Below, one piece after another: positions 32,599-44,785 of a stretch of DNA of 64,000 nt; positions within the stretch are counted from its first letter, which is position 1; each line of letters begins with the position of its first letter. The notes under the pieces were generated by a model, which made no database searches, was not told the origin of the DNA, and saw only the letters and a program-made list of their open reading frames with translations. The stretch covers positions 25,307,999 through 25,371,998 of the forward strand of contig CM039508.1 of NCBI GenBank assembly GCA_022432975.1. The letters run 5' to 3'. The translations under genes and the position numbers were made by a program. This stretch comes from Begonia masoniana (lineage: Eukaryota > Streptophyta > Magnoliopsida > Cucurbitales > Begoniaceae).

Positions 32599-35500
32599 GT
32601 TATGATGTCTGCAACGTTGTTTTATGCATAGTAACTATTATATTGGTAGATATAGTATTATTCTACCTGTAAGGTAGTGCAATTGAAGTGAGCAATTACA
32701 CTAGATAAATAATTTCATTGCTAGTGTTATGCTAGTAAAAACTAGATGAGATTAACATGTTGATGTGCTACAAAGGAGGTCTCTCTCAAGGATCCAAGTT
32801 TTGGAGTTTACTAACTTTCTTGTTTATTTTTTTGGCTTATTCTTCATTATTAGCTTGAAGGATATTAATGGTGAAATCCACAAAGATGAGCCAAGCATTC
32901 GGATCAGGGTGGTCTTGGTATAAAACCATAGCCAAATGGGCACTAACTTGCAACACACCCTTCGGACAAACTTATGACATGGACTTTTTTGTTCAATTGG
33001 AGGAAGGGGATGACTTTAAGTACAAGGATAAGCCCAAGCATCAAAATCAATAGAGGATGAACTCGGCCATCAACCTTCAAGCCCAAGCATCAAGTAATTA
33101 ATTCTCATGGAAGAAGCTCATGGCCGATTCTAGATGATCATCATGTCTAGCTTGTGTTCGCTTCATTTTAAGTCTAGAGGTGGAATTTATTTATGTTATA
33201 TTTTGTAATTGATGATGGGGATCATCTTAGAGAGTGAAAGGAACAGATGGCTTGGAGAAGCCAAAAAGGTGTTGGCTTACCTCGTTTGGCCAAACACACT
33301 TTTCCTTCTTTTGTTTCCCTCAAAGTTGGTATTTAAACTATCATTAGCTCCTTATGGCAGCAGCTATTGACATTCAAATATTGTTGTTGAAGTTCTCTTC
33401 TCAACGTTGGAGTTTATCCCCTTGCCACCTCTCCTTGGTGAATAACATCAAAGTGATTGTGTGAAGATTGCCTTCATCTCTTGTGAGGATAGGTGAATTT
33501 CTCTTAAAAGCTACTCATTTCTCTTCTTTGTTTTATTAAGAATAAGCTCAAGCAAATTAATAGAAACTCTCATCTCCACCGTTGAAGAATCATCATTTGC
33601 CAAGTTCCACAAGTGCTATTTTGTTACTGTTTCATTCTTAGTCCAGCAGTCAGCACTCCAATGTCACTTTTCATCCAAAACACTTCAACCCTCCTTTTGT
33701 GGAGACATATTTTCTCACATACAACTTCATTCTGCCTTAAAAATGACATCCGTCTCACTTCAAAGTTCAAACAAGCGACTTCTACCTTTCCAAAGGAGAC
33801 TCGTTGTTCTTGACTAGAGCAGTATTCCAAGATTTGAGCAACCTCCACCACTTTCATTCTATCTCTCGATCCACAAAGCTTTTGACCCCGCTATTTGAAG
33901 GGCCTTTACTCCACCTTTGGAAGTAACTTTTGTCCAAAAATCAGCTCCAAAGCCCAAGGGACCAGTGAGTTATGTCGTTTTGAAGTTGCTGCTCATGTTG
34001 CCAAAATAGATAAAATCCGATGCAGTTTGGTCTATAATATGAAAAATATTCGTGAAATCAATCATATGTATTTTCTCTGAACTAAAGGTTTTCATTGGTG
34101 ATCTCTTTTCGTTTTTTGTGTTAGTTTTCAAAATCATATTTTTTGTTGTCCAAATAATGTTGGAATTTTTCATATTGTAGACCAAACTGCATTGGATTTT
34201 ATCTGTTTTGGCAACACGAGCAGCAACTTCAAAATGACATACGTCGCTGGTCCCTTGGGCTTTGGAGCTGATTTTTGGACAAAAGCTACTTCCAAAAGTA
34301 GAGTAAAAGCCCTTCAAATAGCGGTGCCAAAAGCTTTGCGGATCGAGAGATAGAATGAAAGTGGTGGAGGTCGCTTGAAGCTCGGAATACTGCTCTAGTC
34401 AAGAACAACGAGTCTCCTTTGGAAAGGTAGAAGTCGCTCGTTTGAACTTTGAAGTAAGACAGATGTCATTTTTAAGGAAGAATGAAGTTGTATGTGAGAA
34501 AGGATGTCTCCACAAAAGGAGGGTTGAAGTGTTTTGGATGAAAAGTTATTGACATTGGAGTGCTGACTGCTAGACTAAGAATGAAACAACAACAAAATAG
34601 CACTTGTGGAACTTGGCAAATGATGATTCTTCAACGGTGGAGAAGAGAGTTTCGACTAATTTTCTTGAGCTTATTCTTAATAAAACAAGAAGAGAAATGA
34701 GTAGCTTTTAAGAGAAATTCCCCTATCCTCACTAAAGATGGAGGCAATCTTCACACAATCACTTTGAGGAGAGGTGGCAAGGGGATAAACTCCAACATTG
34801 AGAAGAGAACTTCAACAACAATATTTGAATGTCAATAACTGCCATAATGAGCTAATGATAGTTTAAACACCATACTTTGAGGGAATTTAGGGTTACAAAA
34901 CATTAGAAGAGTTTTTATCCTAAAAAACAAAAGAAGGAAAAGTGTGTTTGGCCAAACGAGGTAAGCCAACACCTTTTTGGCTTCTCCAAAGCCATCTGTT
35001 CCTTTCACCCTCTAAGATGATCCCTATCATCAATTACAAAATAGTACATAAATAAATTCCACCACTAGACTTAATATGAAGCGAACACAAGGTGGACATA
35101 ATGATCTTCTAAAATCGGCCATGAGCTTCCTCCATGAGAATTAATGACTTGATGCTTGGACTTGAAGGTTGACGGCCGAGTTCATCCTTCATTGATTTTG
35201 ATGCTTGGGCTTATCCTTGTACTTAAAGTCAACTCCTTCCTCCAATTGAACAAAAAAGTCCATGTCATAAGTTTGTCCCAAGGGTGTGTTGCAAGTTAGT
35301 GCCCATTTGGCTCGGGTTTTGTACTAAGACCACCGTGATCCAAATGCTTGGCTCATCTTTGTGGATTTCACCATTAATATCCTTCAAGCTAATAATGAAG
35401 AATAAACCAAAAAAATAAACAAGAAAGTTAGTAAACTTCAAAGCTCGGATTCTTGAGAGAGACCTCCTTCGTAGCACATCATCATGTTAATCTCATCTAG

Positions 35501-35647
35501 TTTTTACTAGGATAACACTAGCAACGAAATTATATCTAGTGTAATTGCTCACTTCAATTGCACTACCTTATAGGTAGAATAATACTATATCTACTTATAT
35601 GTATATAATACTTACTATGCATAAAACAACGTTGCAGACATCATAAC
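32599..35647. repeat. Three-kilobase near-symmetrical inverted repeat (giant fold-back)
   Basis: The left arm 32599 to about 34047 and right arm about 34157 to 35647 are reverse complements with scattered substitutions and small indels; the loop is about 110 bp. Examples: 'gttatgatgtctgcaacg' at 32599 pairs with its complement ending at 35647, and 'cacaagtgctattttgtt' at 33608 pairs with its complement near 34600. Paired frames (33895-34080 plus, 34317-33970 minus) give nearly the same peptide from the two arms, a by-product of the symmetry. The arms contain LTR-like sequence but no primer site or domain I recognise. It may be two head-to-head copies of one repeat. The outer flanks showed no convincing target duplication. 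Confidence 0.85.
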
Positions 35648-35924
35648 TCAAGACTTGGTTCGCAACAGAAAATTTGAACTCAATTTAAAGTCATAGTCCA
35701 CACAAGATGGGTCTAGGTTCAAATAGCGATTACAAAAATAATAGAGTGATAAATAAATTGATAATACAACATGGTCCAAGTATTCAACATCTAATGTTAA
35801 TATTCTTATATAGACACAATAGAGATATATTTTCACTAGAAAACTAAATAAACACTCAAACAAAGAAATAGGAAAAATGGGGAGTCGCCACTGAACTTGA
35901 GCTATTGACTGCTACTATTGATAT
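35648..35924. other. Short AT-rich stretch, nothing recognised
   Basis: Between the inverted repeat and the gypsy relic. The minus frame at 35863-35648 has no recognisable content. Confidence 0.4.
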
Positions 35925-36784
35925 GAACCAAGGGGTAAAAAATTAAAGCTACAATCAAAGATTTTTCAAACACGAATAAATATTCATTAATGGAAGATGA
36001 TGTTTTTAAAAGTGTAAGAGAAGATTTTTTAATTACAAACCAAGGTACAACTAAGTTTAAAATCAAGGACTATGAACTATTTCAAGATATTGAAGAAAAC
36101 CATGAAGGAAAGATTGCCAGAAAAAGATCAAAATACATGGAAATTCATGAAAATGCACGTCAAGGGGCATAAGAGGCACGCTGGGTGCGCGAGTGGGTAT
36201 GCAGAAGTCGCATTGGCAATGCATAGAGAGAGAAGCGCGCACAAACTCAACACCGCGCGCGCAAGTACGCTAGACGCATGGCAACGCGTGCTAACCACAT
36301 AGGCGAGGCGTGACCAGCGCGGTCATGCGTGCACCAATTTTCCAAAATCCAAATTTTTTTAACTTTTTGACTTTTGACAATTTCATTATTTTGTATTTTG
36401 ACATTTATTATGGTTTACCATATTTTTAGGGATATTTGAGCTATTTACTATTATTTTTAGGGTTTATTTGTATTCTATTTAGATACACGGCTTGACCCAT
36501 TGGGAACAATTATGATGAAATTTTGAGTTTTTAAGAGAATTTTTTCTTGGATTCTTTGTGAAGAACTACATCTTTTTCAAGCTAAAATTTGAGAGATGAA
36601 CTTAATAGCTTTGGTTCTAACCACAAGTTTGATTATAGGTCAAACTCCTTGTTTGATAACTTTGGTTCCATTAGCAAAGTTCGATTGAGATCAAGTCTCT
36701 TATACTTGATTCAAGGCGTTCCTGAGTTTTCATTCCACGTTGTTGAAGGGTCTTGAGTTTGATATACCTGTAATTCTCATAATT

Positions 36785-36796
36785 TGGTATCAGAGC
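36785..36796 (+). other. Primer-binding site of the gypsy relic (tRNA-iMet)
   Basis: Perfect tggtatcagagc a few bases after the end of the first direct repeat; it marks that repeat as a 5' LTR. Confidence 0.75.
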
Positions 36797-36899
36797 AAAG
36801 GCTTCTAGATTCAATCACTATCTTTAATTTTCTGTCAATCTCTTTTTTCCTACAAATTGCTTTTTCAAAATTCTTCATAATAAAAAAAAAAATCAATTT

Positions 36900-37200
36900 T
36901 TCTTTTGTTCTTAAATTTTCGAATTTCATTCTTGAAATTTCTATTTTTGATCTTAAGGCTTTGAATTTCACTCTTGAAATCTCAATTCTTATACTTAAAG
37001 TTTTGAATTTTATTCTTAAAATTTCGATTCTTATTCTTAATGTCTCGAACATTATTCTTGAAATATCTGATTTTTATTCTTGAAATATTCAATTATCATT
37101 CTTGATATATTTGAACATTATTCTTGAAAATTTTCGATTATTGTTCTTTGGATATTCAATTCCAATCTTTGAAATTTCGATTCTCGTTCTTAAATTCCGT
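36900..37200. repeat. Degenerate AT-rich minisatellite after the primer site
   Basis: A ~24-bp unit resembling 'tttcgattcttattcttgaa' repeats about a dozen times with point changes, beginning about 100 bp after the primer-binding site. Both strands stay open across it (37083 plus, 37052 minus) only because the unit length is a multiple of three. No real gene is implied. Confidence 0.7.
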
Positions 37201-37616
37201 GGATATTTTTGTTCTTGTAATATCGTTGATCATATATTCCTCTTCATCAATACTTTGTTAATTTTCTTCTTTGTTTATTACCAAAGTTTCTCATTGATTA
37301 TTCATATTTCTTTTTTTCCAAATAGTTTGATTATACTATGATTGGAGGATGCAATTCTTAGTTTAAAAGTTTGATCTTGCTTGTTTTGTTTGTTGAATAT
37401 TTTCTCTTGATCAAAGTTTTACATAAAGAGTTAAAAGAGAAAATTGAGAGGTAGAATGCAAGATTGTGAAACTATTATAATAAAAGCCATTATTTGACTG
37501 AAACACAAGAGGAGTTATATTTTTGGAGTGTAAACACGTGAGGGAGTGAGAGATGTCCATGAAACTAACTTTGCATTTAGCAAGTTTTCTTGTTGTTTCT
37601 TTTTCTTCTTTAAGCT

Positions 37617-38423
37617 ATGCTTAGATTCCATCAAATCTCTCAAATGCAATACATAAGCCAAGAAGAGGCCAAAGAGAAATACTACCGACGAAAGCAAATT
37701 CGGGAGGTAAAATCTTCATGGAGAAAGTTCAAACAACTCAATGACAAAAATGCGGAGGAATACTACAAAGAGTTTGTGGAACAAAAGGTAAAGAAACAAA
37801 AATTGAAGAAACAAAAGGTTAAACAAGTGGTCGAAGAGCATAAACAAGAAAAGGTTATTTTTCCTCTAAAAATCAAATCTTTTGGGGAAGAAGCACTTTT
37901 TCAAAAGTGCAAACAACCATACGAAGAAGAGCCACCAACCGAAGAGCCACCAGCTAAAGAGCGCATAAAAGAGGAGGTTAGTTTTCTTCAAAAGGATTCA
38001 GTTTTTATGGAATTTTAACAAGAGGAAGATACTTGTCCGATGGAGGAAATTTTTCAAGAGATCCATGAGATTCACGAAGAAAGAGTTGTTGAACTATGAG
38101 CAAAAAAGAACGAAGTTGAGGTACAAAAGGTGAAAGAACTTGATAAAGAAAGTGAAAAAAATAGTGTAATGTTGGCAAGAGAGCAAACACTTGTTACTTG
38201 TTCTAAAGTTTTGAATTTTACTAATAATCTTAACCCCTTTTCTAGTGGGAATTTCTTTGTGAATGATCCAGAGGATTTGATAATGAATCTCTTTGAAGGA
38301 CAAGAGAATGATACAAACCAAGGGGGGTCAAAAGTTAAAGCTACAATCAAAGATTTTTCAAGCACGGATAAAGATTCATTAAAGGAATATGATTTCTTTG
38401 AAAGTGTAAAGAAAAGTTTTTAA
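37617..38423 (+). pseudogene. Charged coding remnant of the gypsy relic
   Basis: Frame 37617-38018 gives a Lys/Glu-rich peptide (for example 'KVKKQKLKKQKVKQVVEEHK'), likely coiled coil. After stops at 38016 and 38096 another piece runs to 38423, containing 'NPFSSGNFF' and 'GQENDTNQGGSK', which recalls the C-terminal part of gypsy polyproteins ('NPF...GGND'). No reverse transcriptase or integrase motif survives. The assignment to the retroelement is by context. Confidence 0.45.
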
Positions 38424-39082
38424 TTACAAACCAAGGTGCAACTAAGCTTTAAAATCAAAGACCATGAACCATTTCAAGATATTGAAGGAAGCCATGAAAG
38501 AAAGATTGCCAAAAAAAGATCAAAATGGATGAAAATGCACGGCAGGGCGAGCGTAAGCGCGTTGGGCGCACAATAACATTCAATAGTTATGTAGGTGCAG
38601 CATGCACGCCGCACTACCATAGGCACCCCAACTTTCCAAACTCCAATTTTTTTCAAATTTTTGACATTTTAGGGTTTCTATATTTTGTATTTTGATACTT
38701 ATTAGGATTTATTATATTTTTAGATATATTTTGGACTATTTACTATTATTTTTAGGGTTTATTTGTATTCTATCTAAAGACGAGGCTTGTCCCTTTAGAA
38801 ACAATTATGATGAAATAAAATTTGAGTTTTTATGAAAATTTTCTCTTGGGTTCTTTGTGAATAACTAGATATTCTTCGAGCCAAAACTTGAGAGATCAAC
38901 TTGATATCTTTGCTTCTAACCACAAGTTCGGTTACGAGTCAAGCTCCTTGTTTGATAACTTTTGTTCCATCGACAATATTCGATTGGGGTCAAGTTTTTT
39001 ATACTTGATTCAAAAGCGTTCCTGAATTTCTATTCCGTGTTGTTGAAGGGTATCAGGTGTGATATACTCGTGGTTCTCATCA

Positions 39083-39473
39083 ATTATCTTTGCCTAGAAA
39101 GGGAGGGGTGAGTGACTAACTCAATAGGACGATTATAGTAAATGCAATGCATGTAAAATTAGTTTTACCTTTCTTCTTAAAAGCACGAGTTAAATGTCGT
39201 GCAAAGATTTACAATCATTTAAAGAATCAATTTCCAACATTTTACAAACCGACTCCATGAGGCATCAACGAGAAGTTAATGAAAACATCGTTGCATACAT
39301 AGAAAATTATATTAAAATAAGCTCTCATCGTATTTCAAATTTAAATTTGTCCCCAATGAATAAATATAGCAACTCGATTAACCATCTAGCACACCAATAG
39401 AAAAATTTGATGATCGGAAGATGCAGCAGCAACTAATGAGCCAGAAAGAAATGAAAGTGACGGTTGTCCAAAG
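39083..39473. other. Short unassigned stretch
   Basis: A short frame (39194-39400, 68 codons, 'KDLQSFKESISNILQTDS') of unknown nature; otherwise nothing recognised. Confidence 0.3.
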
Positions 39474-40721
39474 TGTTGACTTAAATGAGGTTTAAGTCTA
39501 ACTAAGTTTTTGATGATGTATTTGAATGTTAAATATGTAATTTGATTATGTTTATTAAATGAGAATAATGAATTATGCATGTGTTTTAATCTGTTGGAAA
39601 TACCCTTGAAGGGTATTTTAGTTATCTAATGAATGTGGTTAAGTATACAGGGCTGTATAGTTGTTAACAGGGCTGAAAAATCGATAAACAAAGAGTACAT
39701 CCACCGGAAGAGTTGAATGAAGACATACACCGCCAGCTAAACGACAAAGGCGGATGACTTCGAAGAAGAACTCCACCGCTCGCTAGACGACAAAGGCAGA
39801 TGACTTCAAAGAAGAACTCCTCCGCTCGCTAGACGGCGGATGACTTCGAAGAAGAACTCCACCGCTCGCTAGACGACAAAGGCGGATGACTTCAAAGAAG
39901 AACTCCTCCGCTCACTAAACGACAAAGGCGGAAGACGTCTAAGAATACATCTTCCGATAGCGGTTCAGCGGTTCAAGTTTTTGAAGACATATCCACCGAT
40001 GGCGGTTCAAGACTATAAAGCAACATTGTCTTCCGCCAGAATTCAAAATAACCGCGAAGCTACAGTGACGTCGTTTTTAGCCTTAACACCAGAACATTAA
40101 TGGCGACGACGAACAGCATTTACAGATGCAACGAATATCTGCTTAAGTACGGATGCTTCCCAACGGTAACATTTTTCCATTTGTAGAAAGAAGCATTAAA
40201 TTCTGTGAGGCAGAAATAAGACAGAGTATTTAAGCCGAGGTTAGAGCACGAAGGAACAACTTTTGCGAAAATCTGTATTGAGCCCTAATGAGCGATATTT
40301 TTCATACTCTGTAATTTTCCTTCTACACCTCTCGATTTTAACTTGAGATTTAATCGTTGTGAGAGTGTAGTTTGTGCTTGAAATTTACAAACTCAAAATC
40401 TGTATAAGGCAGTGGATTGTCGCCCGTGAAGAGCAATCTAGAATCTGTGTAAGGCAGTAGATCGACGCCCGGAAGTTCGATCTTGTTTTCTCGTGAGGAG
40501 AAGGTTAAGAATCTTCAAGGGGGAGCCTTGTAGCGTGGACGTAGGCAAGTTTAGCCGAACCACGTTAAAATTCCTGGTGTTATTTTCTCTCTCTATCATT
40601 CTGTTTTATTTGATAGTTCTCTGTTAGCTTATAACTTTAAATTGAGAGAGAAATCAATTAGATAAGTAAATTAATTTTAAAAGTCTAATTCACCCCCCTC
40701 TTAGACAATCTCGATCCTATA
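39474..40721 (+). repeat. Solo LTR of a SIRE-like copia element, with internal tandem repeats
   Basis: It starts TGTTGACTTAAATGAGG and ends ..GATCCTATA, flanked by the 5-bp target duplication CAAAG (39469-39473 and 40722-40726). It matches the LTRs at 42804-44527 and 51897-53597 block by block: 'tggaaatacccttgaagggtat', 'cgacgcccg', 'gaatcttcaagggggagccttg' and 'cacccccctcttagacaat'. It is shorter and clearly diverged, so it is an older relative. Positions 39705-39935 hold about four ~62-bp tandem units with 'ccgctcgctagacgacaaag'. Confidence 0.83.
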
Positions 40722-40726
40722 CAAAG

Positions 40727-41940
40727 ATCCAGCAGTGTCGCTTGGGTGGCTGTCAAACAATGTCAGCGACGACACCACTCGTGGATCTAAATTAACAAAT
40801 ATACACTGATTAGCATTAGAGATTCAAAACCCAAGGAGTATGTCATCATCGGCATATTATCCATTTTTGGAACGTGCAAACATGTGTTGTGATAGCCTTG
40901 TGATGCTTTGACACTAAAATCATCTAAAATATCAAGAGAATTCATCCTCTAGTATATATGTATAAAACAAAAATAAAATATCATGCGTCAATAGTAAACG
41001 TGTAAAACATACGTACATATACTTAAAAAAAAAACTTATACTCTGGCAACCAACCCTGTTAGGCTTTCCATAGGTGACAACTCACCAAAATATATTTTTA
41101 TAAATCTATGTGATGCAATGAAAAAGTTAAAAATCTCTAACTCGACCATGATCACTATTCTTATGAAAAGGAGCGATGACTTCTCACATAAGCTCGTAAT
41201 CCACAAACTCGTCAGGACCTATCACAAACTAATAACATAAATATCTTTTTTTGAACACTAGGAAAAATATGAATGAGTCATCCACCGGGCTAGGAACCCA
41301 ATCAGAAAGGAAGCTATAAAATTCACAAACTTTGCCGAGGCTTGTAGCTCCATGGGCACAAACTTTTTCCAAAAAAATATATTGTACTGACATCCAGACC
41401 CCTAGAGGTTGACCAAAGTCTGTAGCAGTGGACCAGGAATTTTCAAGGACCAATTTAATCCCACTATAGTCGACCTAAAACTGATTTGATCGATCAGACT
41501 GGTCGACTAATCTTGTTTGTGGTCGACCTCGGTCTGTGGTCGACTAATTCGATCAACCTGACTAGTCATTGATGTTGACCGCTATTCAACATGATCGGAG
41601 GTCAACCTTTTTCTCAGTCGATCAGAACGATATTTTTTAACAATGAAAAGTCATGAAAACGCATCCTTTCTCACTGTTTTTACCCCAATCAGTCTAGAAC
41701 CCTTTCATATATCTACCCAAATACTCTAGCAGCAACCAAAAGATTCTAGTCTCCAAGCTCGAATCCAAATTCATCCTTAACCCTAAACTTTAAACGTTAA
41801 AATAAAGTTTAGAAATGACTTACTTGCGAATGTTGTTGCCAAAACTTGAAGGATATGACATGAGAGACTTCAACAGGACGAAAATCGCTCTCTCCCTTTG
41901 TCAAACTCTCCTCTCTTGCGCGGTGTGGCTATATGTTGAT
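40727..41940. other. Unassigned region with GGTCGAC repeats
   Basis: No gene recognised. 41465-41640 holds repeated 'tggtcgact' and 'ggtcgacc' words with inverted copies, similar in style to the subterminal hairpin zones of the MULEs; an old MULE fragment is possible. The minus frame 41453-41229 is unassigned. Confidence 0.35.
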
Positions 41941-42109
41941 AATAGGGTTCCCAAACCCTTATAATAAAATATTATATTTTAACCAAAAAACCTTTAAACT
42001 ATAGGTCATTAACAAACTTACCCTTAAATTATATTTGTTAACAAGATCACCATTAAACTATGGCCATTTAACAAAACAACCATTGTCATCCATATGTCCA
42101 TTAAAATTT

Positions 42110-42420
42110 GTTCATGCGGGAGCCCGGTGTTGGAGAGCGAGATCCCGCTCTGTGAGTTTTTGCGCAAGAGCGGAAGCCCACTGCTCAAATTCTGGATCTC
42201 GCTCAATTTTTTATTGTAGTGTGAATTGCATTGTTTTGCAGCGGGATCCCCCTTCCAAAGACAGCGTACACACTGATTTGGAGCAGGATTCCGCTGGTGA
42301 ATGACGGGATCCTGCTCCAAAGACAGCGCGAGATCCCACTCCAAAAACATCGTACACATTGTCTTTGTGTGGGATCTCGCTGATGAAGAGCGGGATCCCG
42401 CTACATGCACACTATAGAAA
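42110..42420. repeat. Subterminal hairpin zone of MULE3 (GAGCGGGATCCCGCTC words)
   Basis: Repeated GAGCGGGATCC / GGATCCCGCTC words in inverted pairs. The clearest hairpin is 42280-42318 with arms GGAGCAGGAT and ATCCTGCTCC; others lie near 42138-42156 and 42365-42412. The design equals the MULE1 arrays but the sequence is unrelated. Confidence 0.7.
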
Positions 42421-42541
42421 GAATTAGGGCACACGCTCCCTATCTCTTCTGGCAACGAAAATCACGAAATTGATTACACAACTCAATTTTTCGGTGATTT
42501 TAGGCTTCCAAGCTTGCCCTAATCTCATCTTTCCTGCAACG

Positions 42542-42803
42542 ATGAACCCTCTCGACTGCGACATTGATGGATTCTGGGTCGTTAAGAGGTAGTTTATGTT
42601 TTAAAAAACTTTCTAATTCCTAAGTCATTTGTGATTTCCTCTATATATTATCTATTTTTGTTGATTTCAGATAATTTCTCCAATAAAGATTGTAATCCTC
42701 ATATAGAAGGGGATTCAGATTCTGGACCTCTATATGGTGAACTTCATACATTCGATTGCTACTTAGAGTAGGACTAGTGTGAAAGTTGACTGTTACATAA
42801 AGC
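42542..42803 (+). pseudogene. MULE3 transposase, 5' part, cut by the SIRE insertion
   Basis: An ATG at 42542 begins a short exon (~50 bp), followed by GT and, at about 42670, an AG before an acidic stretch ('EGDSDSGPLYGELHTFD'). It then meets a stop before the SIRE target site AAAGC at 42799-42803. The acidic N-terminus is like that of the MULE1 transposase. The gene resumes at 53598. Confidence 0.5.
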
Positions 42804-44527
42804 TATTAGCTTAAAATACGTTTTAAGTAATTATGTTTTTTATGATTAAGTTTAATATGAAATTGTGATATGATAAGTGTAATTCAATTTGAACTGAATA
42901 AATGAATTATTGTGTTATTTGCGTTTTTCTGGAAATGCCCTTCGTAAAGGGTATTAAGTTTTCTAATGAATTTTTGGTTAAGTGTTTTAAGTCCACAGTC
43001 AATCATCCATGTGAAAGAAGATAGAAATAATCGTAGTAATCTGTGGAAAACAATCGTCCAAAGTGTCACGTGAGAATCAGGTGACTTCAGCCAGATTCAA
43101 TCGTCCAAAGCTCCACGTGAAATTCAGGTGGCTTTAAATCAGAAACGTTCCACGCGAGAGTTAAAATGTCACGTGAAAGTCAGGTGGCTTTAAATCGATT
43201 CAAACGTCCACCGTCAAGACAAACACAGTCGTCCACGCTCGAAGGAAAGACTGTCGTCCTCCTTCAAAGGAAAGACTATCGTCCTCCTTCAAAGAAAAGA
43301 CTGTCGTCCACATTCAAAGAAAAGACACAGTCGTCCACGTTCGAAGGAGACGCCGTCAGTCACAATCAAAGTTTACATCCACCGCTAGCTAAACGACAAA
43401 GTATACATCTGCCGATGGTAGAGTCTTCCTAAGACATCCACCGCTAGCTAAACGACAAAGTCTTCCAAAGTTTACATCCACCGATAGCTAAACGACAAAG
43501 TCTTCCAAAGCTTACATCCACCGATAGCTAAACGACAAAAACCACATCCACCGCTGGTTGTTCAAAGGCTACATCCACCGCTGCTTGTTCAAAGGCGACA
43601 TCCACCGCCAGCTAATCGACAAAATCAACATCCACCGCTGGAATTTCAAAGACAACATCCACCGCTGGTTTTCAAAGACAACGTCTACCGGTGAACAGTA
43701 ACTTCTGCCTGCATAACAAAGAATTACATCTACATGCAGAAGAAAGTGGCGTTGACCACCTACATCCACCGGTGAACAGTATCTTCCGCCAGAAATTTAA
43801 AAAGACCGCGAAGCGATAGCGATACTCATCCAGAGCCCTAATTCCAGATCATTAATGGCGAAGAACGAAAGCGACTCCAGAACGCAACGACTAGCTATCT
43901 ATTTACGGATGTTTCTCCAACGACTATTTTTTTAATACTCAGATGAGGAACACTCCAGAACTGATGCCGATAACAGACAGAGTATATAAGGGAAAAAGAA
44001 GCTCGGGAGAAAGAACTTTTTGCTGAATTTATCTTCGAATCCTTACGAGCAAATACTCAGCACTACTCTGTATTTTCTGATGTACCTCTCTCTCTGCCCT
44101 AGAACTTGAGATTTATCTCTTTGAGAGAGTGTAGCATTTGCGCTCAATATTCTTCTTTGTAAAATTGTAAAAGGCTGTGATTGACGCCCGTGAAGATCAA
44201 TCAAAGTGTAAAGGCAGTGGATTGACGCCCGTGAAGTTCAATCCAGAGTTGTAAGGCTGTAGATCGACGCCCGGAAAGTTCGATCTTGTTTTCTCGTGAG
44301 GAGAAGAAAAGAATCTTCAAGGGGGAGCCTTGGAGCGTGGACGTAGGCAAGTTTGGCCAAACCACGTTAAAAACTACGATGTCAAATTTCTCTCTATCTT
44401 TTACTTTGTTTATTGCCTGTGTGTTTGTTGTTAATTTGGTAATTGCATGGAAGAGAGAAAATGTTTAGATTAAGTTAATAATTTTTAATAAGTCTAATTC
44501 ACCCCCCCTCTTAGACAAGATCCTACA
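42804..44527 (+). repeat. 5' LTR of the SIRE element
   Basis: 1,724 bp, starting TATTAGC (TG decayed to TA; the 3' LTR has TGTTAGC) and ending CCTACA, followed two bases later by the primer site. The middle (43365-43770) is a minisatellite of 'acatccaccgctagctaaacgacaaag'-like units. A TATA-like 'gtatataaggg' at 43982-43992 is the probable promoter, about 540 bp before the LTR end. Confidence 0.92.
43365..43770. repeat. Minisatellite in the SIRE LTR (catccaccg units)
   Basis: About ten units of 30-45 bp start 'acatccaccg', several continuing with '(c/a)tagctaaacgacaaag'. The same array is at 52440-52840 in the 3' LTR, and a related one with 'ccgctcgctagacgacaaag' is in the older solo LTR at 39705-39935. 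Confidence 0.8.
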
Positions 44528-44529
44528 AT

Positions 44530-44541
44530 TGGTATCAGAGC
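44530..44541 (+). other. Primer-binding site of the SIRE element (tRNA-iMet)
   Basis: tggtatcagagc, two bases after the LTR end; perfect match to the plant initiator tRNA complement. Confidence 0.93.
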
Positions 44542-44785
44542 GAGGTTTAACATTGTCTAAGTTGCATTTTTGAAATATTTTGTGATATATCTGAAATGGC
44601 ATTTAACACTACACTCGTCGAGGGCCAATCAATTACTAGACCTTCATTCTTTGATGGGATTGACTATGTTTATTGGAAGTCTAGGATGAGAATTTTTGTT
44701 CAGGCTATGGATTATGAACTGTGGAATATTATAGAAAATGATCCATTTAAAGCCATGAAAACAGAGAATGAAATTAGAGTTCCTA

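Larger units (their letters stand above)
35925..39082 (+). mobile_element. Degenerate Ty3/gypsy-like relic with two direct repeats
   Basis: Two direct repeats, 35925-36782 and 38315-39082, begin with the same 'accaagggg...ttaaagctacaatcaaagatttttcaa' and end with '..gatata..ctcat', about 80-85% alike by eye. After the first comes a perfect tRNA-iMet primer site (36785-36796, tggtatcagagc), as after a 5' LTR. The repeats start inside what looks like the end of a pol-type frame, so the unit may be a tandem LTR-internal-LTR remnant, not a simple element. Coding traces lie at 37617-38423. No target duplication was found. Confidence 0.6.

Noticed and set aside
33895..34317. Two small proteins of almost the same sequence on opposite strands
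   Set aside because: They come from the two arms of the 3-kb inverted repeat and show no coding signature.
42884..43069. Identical 61-66-residue frames at 43069/52162 and 43769/52837 (minus)
   Set aside because: They lie in the two LTR copies of the SIRE element and are duplicated non-coding DNA.
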